Position numbers and translations under genes: made by a program. From Acrocarpospora pleiomorpha (GTDB taxonomy: Bacteria; Actinomycetota; Actinomycetes; Streptosporangiales; Streptosporangiaceae): DNA of 64,000 nt. This document shows positions 7,431-14,689 of this stretch, in pieces; position 1 is the stretch's first letter; each line of letters begins with the position of its first letter. The stretch lies in NCBI RefSeq assembly GCF_009687885.1, contig NZ_BLAF01000008.1, positions 1-64,000 on the forward strand, written 5' to 3'. Below the pieces are notes generated by a model. It saw nothing but the letters and a program-made list of their open reading frames with translations. It was not told where the DNA came from and searched no databases.

Positions 7431-8636
7431 ATGGCCGAGGCGCTGCGCCACTACGGGCCCGCCGTGATCGCCTGGGTGCTGCTCGCCTACCGCGTGCGCA
7501 AAGGCCGGCGCGGGCCGCCCGACCCGGCCAGGGAAACCGTCTGGCTCCTCCTGCTGGGCCTGTCACTGTCGCTGACGCTGCTCACTCCCGCCGTGTACGG
7601 GTTCGTCGGCGACGTGACCGGGATCCCGAACCTGGCCCGGCTGCTCGGCCACGGCAGCATGCTCGTCGTCGCCTGGTCGGCCAGGAGCTTTCTGTGGCAC
7701 CTGAACCACCCGGTTTCCGCCGTACGCCCGCTCACCCGCGTTCACCTCTCCGCCATGGCTCTCACGTTCGCGGGGATGTGCGTGCTGTTCTGGGCGGCGG
7801 ACGCGCCGGTCAACGACGCGCGCTTCGCCGCGCGCTACGCGGCCGCGCCGTGGGTCCTCGAGTACTGGCTCGTCTACATCGCCTACCTGATCCCGGCTTT
7901 CGGAAGCATGGCCGTGCTCGGCTGGCAGTACGCGCGAATGAGCACCGCACCCTTGCTCCGGGTAGGCCTGCGGTTGGTCACCATGGGCGCGTACCTCGCC
8001 ATCGGTTACCACGTGCACAAGGCCCTGGCCTTCGCCGCGGAGCGCTTCGCCTTCTCCTACCCGCCTGCCGGCGACCTTCTCGCCGACGGAATCCTGCCGC
8101 TGCTGGCCCACCTGCTCGTCCTCAGCGGCGCCACGCTGCCGGCCTGGGGCAGGCTGGTGAACGCGCCCGCCTCGCTCGTCTGGTTCGGCCGCTATCGCGC
8201 CTACCAGGCGCTGCGTCCCCTATGGCGAGCTCTGTACGTGGCCAGCCCGCACATCGCACTCACCCCGGCGACTCCAGCCCTGCTCGACCTGCTGACGGTG
8301 CGCGACCTCAACCTGCGCCTCTACCGCCGCGTCATCGAGATCAGGGACGGCCGCCTGGCCCTGACGCCCTACCTGGACCCGGACGTCGCCGCGGCCGCCC
8401 GCGCCAGCGCCGCCAGGACCGGCCTGCACGGCCAGGCGCTGGACGCGGCCGCCGAAGCCGCCGCCCTCCACGCCGCCCTGCGGGCGAAGGCCTGCGGCAT
8501 GATCGCCCTCCCCGACTCTGTGGTCCACACCCCGGGCGGGGGAGACCTGGACAGCGACACCGCCTTCCTGCGGGAGGTCGCCCGAGCCTTCCGCCGTCTG
8601 AAGACCACGGCCACCGACTCCGCCCCGGTGACTTGA
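7431..8636 (+). CDS. Multi-helix membrane protein of the MAB_1171c putative transporter type
   Basis: 401 residues. About seven hydrophobic segments occupy residues 8-240 (for example ETVWLLLLGLSLSLTLLTPA and WVLEYWLVYIAYLIPAFGS), followed by a soluble C-terminal domain of about 150 residues with LYRRVIEIRDGRLAL. This is the architecture of the MAB_1171c family, usually encoded with an XRE regulator and an HExxH protein, as here. Its transport or signalling role has not been established. It could be the sensor that triggers the protease-regulator pair. Confidence 0.75.
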   Translation: MAEALRHYGPAVIAWVLLAYRVRKGRRGPPDPARETVWLLLLGLSLSLTLLTPAVYGFVGDVTGIPNLARLLGHGSMLVVAWSARSFLWHLNHPVSAVRPLTRVHLSAMALTFAGMCVLFWAADAPVNDARFAARYAAAPWVLEYWLVYIAYLIPAFGSMAVLGWQYARMSTAPLLRVGLRLVTMGAYLAIGYHVHKALAFAAERFAFSYPPAGDLLADGILPLLAHLLVLSGATLPAWGRLVNAPASLVWFGRYRAYQALRPLWRALYVASPHIALTPATPALLDLLTVRDLNLRLYRRVIEIRDGRLALTPYLDPDVAAAARASAARTGLHGQALDAAAEAAALHAALRAKACGMIALPDSVVHTPGGGDLDSDTAFLREVARAFRRLKTTATDSAPVT

Positions 8637-8649
8637 CCGCTCTTCCGAT

Positions 8650-8666
8650 GTAACAGAAAATGTTAC
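8650..8666. promoter_or_regulatory. Perfect palindrome GTAACA-N5-TGTTAC, probable Rrf2 operator
   Basis: GTAACA-GAAAA-TGTTAC ends just before the AAGGAGG of the Rrf2 gene. A near copy precedes the next gene at 9155. The position fits autoregulation by the Rrf2 protein. Confidence 0.75.
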
Positions 8667-8679
8667 GACAAGGAGGGTG

Positions 8680-9111
8680 ATGGCCGCGAACAGCCGGTTG
8701 ACGATCGCCGCGCACGCGCTGGCGTGGCTGGCGCTGGCGCAGCGGCGTGGTCAGGAGATCTTGACCTCCGAACAGGTCGCGGCCAGCGTGAACACCAACC
8801 CGGTGATCATCCGGCGTAGCCTCGGCGACCTGCGCCGCGCGGGGCTGGTGAACGTGCGCCACGGCGCGGGCGCGGGGTGGAGCCTGGCCCGGGCGCCCGA
8901 GCACATCACGCTGCTGGAGGTGTACGACGCCGTCGAGCAGGAACCGCCCTTCGGCATGCACCGCACCGAGCCCAACCTGGAGTGCCCGGTTGGCCGGGGT
9001 ATCCGGCCCGCGCTGGGAGACATCTACGACCGGGTCGAGCAGGCCGTGCGGCAGGAGCTGGCCGCCACCTCGATAGCCGACGTGCTGCGCGAGATCCTGC
9101 GGGTGCGCTGA
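8680..9111 (+). CDS. Rrf2-family transcriptional regulator
   Basis: 143 residues from ATG 8680, five bases after AAGGAGG; GTG 8677 is too close to that site. Winged-helix Rrf2 features: LTIAAHALAWLA at the start, EQVAASVNTNPVIIRRSL recognition helix, and GAGAGWSLAR wing. It has only one cysteine (in LECPVG), so it cannot hold the three-Cys iron-sulphur cluster of IscR or NsrR; the signal is probably a small ligand or redox state of that Cys. It sits between two copies of its likely operator and precedes a NIPSNAP gene. Confidence 0.88.
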   Translation: MAANSRLTIAAHALAWLALAQRRGQEILTSEQVAASVNTNPVIIRRSLGDLRRAGLVNVRHGAGAGWSLARAPEHITLLEVYDAVEQEPPFGMHRTEPNLECPVGRGIRPALGDIYDRVEQAVRQELAATSIADVLREILRVR

Positions 9112-9154
9112 GCCTGCCATGGAAGACGTCCACCCCGTCGACGCGCCCTTAGTT

Positions 9155-9171
9155 GTAACAAAGAATGTTCC
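9155..9171. promoter_or_regulatory. Second Rrf2-type operator, GTAACA-N5-TGTTCC
   Basis: GTAACA-AAGAA-TGTTCC differs from the 8650 palindrome by one base in the arms, and lies 21 bases before the NIPSNAP start. Its presence at both genes links them to one regulator. Confidence 0.7.
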
Positions 9172-9192
9172 AGCAAAGATGGAGGGATCCTG

Positions 9193-9930
9193 GTGACCGG
9201 CCACTCAGTGCAATGCCCAATCGTTGAACTGCGGCAGTACACGCTGCACCCCGGTCAGCGCGAGGTGCTGATCGACCTGTTCGACCGCGAGTTCGTCGAA
9301 ACCCAGGAAGCCGTCGGTATAACGATCCTGGGGCAGTTCCGGGACCTGGACGACCTCGACCGCTTCGTCTGGCTGCGCGGATTCAACGACATGCCGGGCC
9401 GGGCACAGGCGCTGGACCGCTTCTACACTGGACCGGTCTGGCGGGCGCACCGCGCAGAGGCCAACGCCACGATGATCGACTCTGACGACGTGCTGCTCCT
9501 GCGACCGGTGCCGGGGTACTCAGGATTCCCCGCCCCCGCCATCGGCAGGCCCCCGGCCGGCGCCCCGGCGCCGCCCTCGCTCATCCTGGCAACGATCTAC
9601 CAGCGCGACCGGCCGTTCGATAAGGCGTTCGCCGACTTCTTTCACCAGCGAGCCCACCCCGTCCTGGCCAAGACAGGCGCCACACCCATGGCCTCGCTGC
9701 AGAGCGAGCACGCCCCCAACACCTTCCCCGCCCTACCGGTACGCACCGGCGAGAACGTCTTCGTCTGGTTCGCACGCTTCGCCGATCAGACCCACCTCGA
9801 CGACCACCTGCGCCGCCTCGACAGCTCCCACCAGTGGCAAACCGACGTACTCCCAGACCTGTCGGCGACGCTCGCCGCCCCGCCGCAGCGATTGCGACTG
9901 GCTCCCACTGCACGCTCGTCCCTGCGCTAA
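9193..9930 (+). CDS. NIPSNAP-family protein
   Basis: 245 residues from GTG 9193 with GGAGGG upstream. Begins VELRQYTLHPGQREVLIDLF, the standard opening of NIPSNAP (ABM-like ferredoxin-fold) domains; FVWLRGFNDMPGRAQALDRF is the conserved core. A second related ferredoxin-like half begins near residue 140 (LILATIYQRDR). Biochemical role in bacteria is unknown; proposed antibiotic-type monooxygenase-like fold. The Rrf2 operator in front suggests inducible expression together with its upstream regulator. Confidence 0.85.
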   Translation: MTGHSVQCPIVELRQYTLHPGQREVLIDLFDREFVETQEAVGITILGQFRDLDDLDRFVWLRGFNDMPGRAQALDRFYTGPVWRAHRAEANATMIDSDDVLLLRPVPGYSGFPAPAIGRPPAGAPAPPSLILATIYQRDRPFDKAFADFFHQRAHPVLAKTGATPMASLQSEHAPNTFPALPVRTGENVFVWFARFADQTHLDDHLRRLDSSHQWQTDVLPDLSATLAAPPQRLRLAPTARSSLR

Positions 9931-10064
9931 CGCCCTGAGGGTGCCCGTCAGCCGTGCAGACCTCGTCGCCGGACAATTCCCCACAATCCGGTCATCCGGG
10001 CCCGGATTCGCCGTCGTGGGGCTTGAATTTCGGTCCTAACCGGTTGTTGCGGTCATGGTGATGA

Positions 10065-10101
10065 TGGACGTATTTGGCGTGCGAATTCTAGAGTCCTCTC
10101 A
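10065..10101 (+). promoter_or_regulatory. Candidate leaderless promoter of the GNAT gene
   Basis: TGGACG (10065-10070), 18-base spacer, TAGAGT (10089-10094), then six bases to ATG 10101. A -10 hexamer ending at -7 places the transcription start on the A of ATG. No ribosome-binding site precedes the ATG. Confidence 0.5.
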
Positions 10102-10577
10102 TGACGGGCGATGATCTACAGCTGCGCAGGGCCGAGAAGACCGATGCCGACCAGATATTCGCGCTCGCGCGGGAGTTCGCCTTGTCGTTCCGGCCGGAGC
10201 GGGCTCCGTTCGACGCGGCGCTGCCGCAGTTGATGGAGAACGAGGACGCGTTCCTGATGGTGGCCACCGTTGACGGGGTGGTCCGGGGGTATCTGCTGGG
10301 GTTCACCCATCTGACGCTGTTCGCCAACGGGCGGGTGGCATGGGTGGAGGAGGCCATGATCGAGGGCGGGTTCCGGCGGCATGGCCTCGGGAGGTTGCTG
10401 CTGGAGGAGTTCGAGGCGTGGGCACGGACGAGGGACGCCGGATATGTCGCCCTGGCCACGCGACGGGCGGCCGAGTTCTACCGGGCTCTCGGATATGACA
10501 TCTCCGCCACGTATTACCGCAAAATGCTGACCCAGCCACCGGCGACCCAGCCGCCGGCGACGCCGCCAGCAGGCTGA
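10101..10577 (+). CDS. GNAT-family N-acetyltransferase
   Basis: 158 residues. The acetyl-CoA loop is RRHGLGRLLLEEFEAWA (about residues 92-108, Q/RxxGxG/A motif), preceded by the strand AWVEEAMIEGGF. The C-terminal strand AAEFYRALGYD is typical. The tail QPPATQPPATPPAG is a short Pro-rich duplication. Substrate unknown. It appears to be monocistronic with a leaderless-type start. Confidence 0.88.
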   Translation: MTGDDLQLRRAEKTDADQIFALAREFALSFRPERAPFDAALPQLMENEDAFLMVATVDGVVRGYLLGFTHLTLFANGRVAWVEEAMIEGGFRRHGLGRLLLEEFEAWARTRDAGYVALATRRAAEFYRALGYDISATYYRKMLTQPPATQPPATPPAG

Positions 10578-10668
10578 CGTCCGGCAGGGGGACGTGGCCG
10601 TGGCCGTGATGTCCGACAAGGTGACGTCCGGCAGGGTCACGTCCGGCAGGGTCACGTCCGTCAGGGTG
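10577..10668 (+). repeat. 15-bp tandem repeats, consensus ACGTCCGGCAGGGTC
   Basis: Copies at 10577-10591, 10609-10623 (degenerate), 10624-10638, 10639-10653 (identical) and 10654-10668. They lie between two converging genes. Read on the minus strand in one frame they encode TLPDV units, but no gene is evident. Confidence 0.8.
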
Positions 10669-10739
10669 GCAGCAAGGTCATGTGCGGTTGGGGTACGTCC
10701 AGAAGCGTGAGTGAACGCTTGGGTGCGTGTCGGGATTTA

Positions 10740-12530
10740 TCAGGACGTTAGTTGGGCGTCCAGGCGGTATCCGTCCACGGTCACGTAGACGGAGTCGCCT
10801 GGGCGGGCGTTCAGTCGCATCAGGACCGGCTGGAGTGAGTCGAACACCGGCTGGCGGTCCCGCCAGACCAGGACGACCGCGTTGTCGCCGGGGCCGGTGA
10901 CCGACAGCAGGGTGCCGGGGCGCATGCCGAGCTGGGCCGCGTAGCCCTCCGGCACGGCCACCGGCTCGCCCCGAAGGTGGCCGCTGGTCACGTCGATGCG
11001 CTGCCAGCGGCGCGGGTCGGAGGACGGGCTGGCGGTGGTCCGCGGGCTGGGCACCAGGTGCGGCCGCGGCTGGCCGGTCAGCGCGTTGAGCGCCGCCAGC
11101 GCCGTCGCCGGGTCGGGCCCGCTGTTGGCCATGGACGGTATCGGCATGCCGCCGCGCTGCTGATGGCCGTTCGCACCCGGCGTACGGCGCGGCAACGGAG
11201 ACTGCGGGTCCGGCGGCCCGGCGGGAGCGGCGGGGGAGCCGGGGCGCTGCTGTGGAGGTTGCGGCATGGACTCCATCCAGGCCTTGGCCGAGTGCGCCCG
11301 GATGCCGAGCTGGCCGAGGAGTTCGATGACATCGGAATCGCCGGTCTTGTTCGCCAGCACCTGCCTGGTCCGCTCCCGCAGCCCGCCCAGGTCGCCGACG
11401 ACCAGCCAGCCGTCCTGGAGGCGCCGGTCCGGCATGAGCGTGACCAGAACTCGCCACAGCTGGGTGCGGAGCGAGGGCACCTCGATCGGATGCGACGGGT
11501 CTGCGCCGATCAGCTGGTCCTGGGTGGCGGCGGTGCCCAGCCACTCGGTGAGGCCGAACAGGTGGCCGGTCAGCGCGGCCGAGTCGGGCGAGCGCAGCCA
11601 CAGCAGCACCCGCTCCTCGGCGGCCCGCTGCGCCTGGGACAGCACGTCCCGGTCCACGTTCAGCTGGTGGGCGAGCGTACGCAGGCTGACCGGCTCGGCC
11701 GCGAACAGCCGCTCGGCGGCCACCGACCGCTCCAGCGGGTTCCACTCCCGGAACAGGCTGTCCACGAGCGAGACCATCGGATGTTCGGCGGCCGACACCG
11801 GCGCGGCCAGGGGCGCGTCCGGCTGAAGCGCGGGCGGCACAGCGGGCTGGGCCGGGGGCTGAACGGGGGGCGGCGGCGCGGGGGACGCGGCGGCCGGAGG
11901 TGTGGCGGCGGCGGGAGTGGCGGGCCTGGAGGCCACGGCCGGCATCGGCCCGGTCTCGGCGCGCCCGTTGCGCGCGGCCGGGACCTGCGCGGCGAACTCG
12001 CCGGTCGGATACCCGGCGGGAGTCTGGGTGAGCGCCTGCCGGGACACCACGGCGGGAATCGGGGTCTGGGCGGCCGCGGGCGCCTGCTCGGCCAGCGGCG
12101 CCTCAATCCGGATATGACTGAAAATTTCCCGGAACACGATGGTCAATACGGCTTCCGGCGTCGCCGGGTTCGACGGCCCCTGCAGATCCCCGGGCGTGAG
12201 CCGCCGCAGCCGATGCCAGCCGCCCAGCCCCGTGATCACCGATTTCGCCGGTTCCGGCCAGCCGGGCAGCGCCGGGTCCACCGAGTGGACCTGCAGCGCG
12301 GGCAGCAGATCGGTCAGCGTGACATGGTCCCAGCGGCTCACCGCGAGGCGGGCCAGCCGGTCGCAGAGCCAGTCGAGGCCGGTCGTCCCCAGGGCACGGC
12401 CCAGCGCCACCGAACCCCACCAGCCGCCGGGCAGCCGGGGATCGGCCAGCACCTCGGCGACCTGCTGGGGGCGGGACCAGCGCAGGGCCGGAACCAGATC
12501 GCTCAGGCAGATCGTTGACTCGGCGTCCAT
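10740..12530 (-). CDS. Large protein of unknown function with Pro/Ala-rich linkers
   Basis: 596 residues. N-terminal domain of about 150 residues rich in Trp/Leu, then an Ala/Pro-rich linker (about residues 160-245), a helical central region (residues 245-405) with RTLAHQLNVDRDVLSQAQRA resembling a sigma-region-4-like helix-turn-helix, a second Pro/Gln-rich linker, and a C-terminal domain of about 100 residues rich in beta strands. No family recognised; possibly a transcription-associated protein given the helix-turn-helix-like stretch, but this is weak. No signal peptide or membrane helix. It is 74 bases downstream of the PfkB kinase gene and could be co-transcribed. Confidence 0.7.
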   Translation of the reverse strand: MDAESTICLSDLVPALRWSRPQQVAEVLADPRLPGGWWGSVALGRALGTTGLDWLCDRLARLAVSRWDHVTLTDLLPALQVHSVDPALPGWPEPAKSVITGLGGWHRLRRLTPGDLQGPSNPATPEAVLTIVFREIFSHIRIEAPLAEQAPAAAQTPIPAVVSRQALTQTPAGYPTGEFAAQVPAARNGRAETGPMPAVASRPATPAAATPPAAASPAPPPPVQPPAQPAVPPALQPDAPLAAPVSAAEHPMVSLVDSLFREWNPLERSVAAERLFAAEPVSLRTLAHQLNVDRDVLSQAQRAAEERVLLWLRSPDSAALTGHLFGLTEWLGTAATQDQLIGADPSHPIEVPSLRTQLWRVLVTLMPDRRLQDGWLVVGDLGGLRERTRQVLANKTGDSDVIELLGQLGIRAHSAKAWMESMPQPPQQRPGSPAAPAGPPDPQSPLPRRTPGANGHQQRGGMPIPSMANSGPDPATALAALNALTGQPRPHLVPSPRTTASPSSDPRRWQRIDVTSGHLRGEPVAVPEGYAAQLGMRPGTLLSVTGPGDNAVVLVWRDRQPVFDSLQPVLMRLNARPGDSVYVTVDGYRLDAQLTS

Positions 12531-12604
12531 CGGTTGACCGCACCCTCCCGAGAGTGACGCTTGTTGCTAATGGTGCAGCTTACGCCGCAAGCTATCAATT
12601 GGTG

Positions 12605-13531
12605 TCAATAGGGTAAAGCTTCCCTCGGCACGGAACGGCCGGGAGGCCGCCCGCCAACTGCGCCGACCGCCTCCGCACCTGCGCGGCAACCGGCTTCCAC
12701 ACTTTCCGGGGCCGGAAATCCGGCCAGCCTCGCGGCGAGGAATCCCGCCGCGAACGCGTCACCCGCACCCGTCGTGTCGACCGTCGAAAAGACGGCGTCC
12801 CCGGGCGCCCGGAACGTGGCGCGTGACACGATCCCGCCCTGTTCCGCGAGGATCGCGCCGGAGGCTCCCAGCTTGACGGCGGCCGTGCCGTACCGGTCGC
12901 TGAGTCGTGCCGCAGCGGCCTCTGGTTCGGTCTCGCCGGTCAGCAGGAGTGCCTCGTCCCGGTTGGGGATGACGATACTCGCCTCAGCGGTCTCACGGAG
13001 GAATCGGGCCACACCGAAATCTCTGAGGAATCCGGTTGAGGCGGGATCCACGCTGATCGTCACTCCTCGTCCTGTTGCCGCCTGGATCGCGAGTCTGACC
13101 AGTTCCAGACCGGGTGTCGCGAACAGGGTGTAGGCGGACAGGTGCAGGTGCCGTACGCCGTCGAGCAAGTCGTCGGACCAGTCGGCGGGGCCCAGCAGGC
13201 GGCTGGCCCCGCGGTTGGTCAGGAAGGAGCGTTCTCCGGTCGCGTCGACCATCGCGATGACGACCGCGGTCGGGTGGCCGGGGTCGACGACGATGTGCGG
13301 GCGCACCCCGGCGCGGGTGAGTTCGGTGAGGTGCCACTCGGCGGTGTCGTAGCCCGCGCGGGCCAGCAGGCGGGCGTCCGCGCCCAGGTACGCGGCCCAG
13401 GCGGCCGTGTTGGCGCCGGAGCCGCCGGGCCGGAGCACGATGTCGGCCTCGGTGTCGGTGCCGCTGCGCAGGGGCGCGCGATGCAGCGCGACGACGTCGG
13501 TGACGATATCGCCGATCACCAGCAGGCCCAC
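12605..13531 (-). CDS. psuK: PfkB-family carbohydrate kinase, probably pseudouridine kinase
   Basis: 308 residues. The PfkB signatures GGSGANTAAWAAYLGA (about residue 36) and DTTGAGDAFAAGFLAARL (about residue 248, anion hole and catalytic Asp in GAGD) are present. It ends the two-gene unit with pseudouridine-5'-phosphate glycosidase, separated by 2 bases, so the likely substrate is pseudouridine, which it would phosphorylate to pseudouridine 5'-phosphate. Adenosine or ribose kinase activity is the alternative from sequence alone. Confidence 0.82.
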   Translation of the reverse strand: MGLLVIGDIVTDVVALHRAPLRSGTDTEADIVLRPGGSGANTAAWAAYLGADARLLARAGYDTAEWHLTELTRAGVRPHIVVDPGHPTAVVIAMVDATGERSFLTNRGASRLLGPADWSDDLLDGVRHLHLSAYTLFATPGLELVRLAIQAATGRGVTISVDPASTGFLRDFGVARFLRETAEASIVIPNRDEALLLTGETEPEAAAARLSDRYGTAAVKLGASGAILAEQGGIVSRATFRAPGDAVFSTVDTTGAGDAFAAGFLAARLAGFPAPESVEAGCRAGAEAVGAVGGRPPGRSVPREALPY

Positions 13532-13533
13532 GC

Positions 13534-14439
13534 TCAGTCCTGCGCCCAGGACAGAGCGATCTGCGTGGCGAGGGCGACATTTCCGCGTACGGCCGCCAGA
13601 TTCGCCTCCAGGGACGCGCCCGCGGTCGCCCGTACCAGATATTCGAGCAGGAACGGGGTGATGGCCTGGCCGGTGACGCCCTCGGCGTCGGCGGCGCGCA
13701 GCGCCTCGGCGAGCACGCGGTCATGTAACGCGGGGTCGAGCTGTTCCGCCTCGGGGACCGGGTTCGCGACGATCAGGGCGGTTTCGGGGCCGCCGAGGCG
13801 GTCCTGGGCGCGCATGATCCCGGCGGCTTCCGCGGGGGTTTCGATCCGCCAGTCGACCGGTTCGCCGGACGTGGTCAGGTAGAAGCCGGGGAACTCGTCG
13901 GTGCGGTAGCCGACCACGGCCACCTGGCGGGTCTCCAGGCGCTGCAGGGTGGCCGGGACGTCCAGGATGGACTTCACGCCCGCGCACACCACGGTGATCC
14001 GGGTCCGGCTGAGCGTGTCCAGGTCGGCCGACTCGTCCTGCACGGTGGTCCAGCCGCGGTGCACCCCGCCCAGGCCGCCGGTGGCGAACACCCGGATCCC
14101 GGCCCGCGCGGCCAGGAACGAGGTCGCCGACACGGTGGTCGCGCCGCTCACTCCCAGGGCCGCCGCCGGGGCCAGGTCGCGGAAGCCCAGCTTGCGCAGG
14201 CCGGGCTCGGTGGCGATCCGCTCCAACTCGCCCTTGTTCAGACCCGCCCTCGGCACGCCGTCCAGCACCGCGATCGTCGCGGGGACGGCGCCGGCCGCCC
14301 GCACGATCTCCTCCAGCTCGGCCGCCACCTTCAGGTTGCGCGGCTGCGGCAGGCCGTGCGAGATGATCGTCGACTCCAGCGCGACCACCGGCCTGCCCTC
14401 GCTCAGCGCGGTCGCCACCTCGTCGGAACGCTTGATCAT
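13534..14439 (-). CDS. psuG: Pseudouridine-5'-phosphate glycosidase
   Basis: 301 residues, full length. Splits pseudouridine 5'-phosphate into uracil and ribose 5-phosphate. Recognised by VALESTIISHGLPQPRNL at residue 19, VFATGGLGGVHRG, and CAGVKSILD, in which the Lys is the Schiff-base residue of the family, plus ALIVANPVP. GGAGAG precedes ATG 14439. It lies upstream of the PfkB kinase, giving a complete two-step pseudouridine salvage unit. Confidence 0.93.
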   Translation of the reverse strand: MIKRSDEVATALSEGRPVVALESTIISHGLPQPRNLKVAAELEEIVRAAGAVPATIAVLDGVPRAGLNKGELERIATEPGLRKLGFRDLAPAAALGVSGATTVSATSFLAARAGIRVFATGGLGGVHRGWTTVQDESADLDTLSRTRITVVCAGVKSILDVPATLQRLETRQVAVVGYRTDEFPGFYLTTSGEPVDWRIETPAEAAGIMRAQDRLGGPETALIVANPVPEAEQLDPALHDRVLAEALRAADAEGVTGQAITPFLLEYLVRATAGASLEANLAAVRGNVALATQIALSWAQD

Positions 14440-14571
14440 GACTCTCCAGTCCGTGTTGGTCGAACCACGCTAGGCAGCAGGCCGGTCACCCGTCCAACGC
14501 GCTGAGTAACCGGTCAGTTTCACCTTTCCGACCAGCGCAAATCGCCTCTGGCCACAATTTAGCGCCCGGGG

Positions 14572-14643
14572 TAATGTCGGGGCATGGTGTCCCTCGCCGT
14601 GACCGCCCTCCGCCCCGCCCCGCACTGGCAGACCGGCCTCTGA
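14572..14643 (+). CDS. Candidate leaderless 19-codon ORF ahead of the FAD enzyme
   Basis: A TAATGT hexamer at 14572-14577 ends six bases before ATG 14584, the geometry of a leaderless start; TGGCCA lies 17 bases further up. The ORF runs ATG 14584 to TGA 14643 (MVSLAVTALRPAPHWQTGL) and ends 46 bases before the FAD oxidoreductase start. It could be a leader peptide or a chance ORF in the 5' region. The feature span includes the hexamer. Confidence 0.35.
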
Positions 14644-14689
14644 GCGATCCGGGTCGTCCCGATTTCCCGGTGGCTCACGAGGAGGACAC

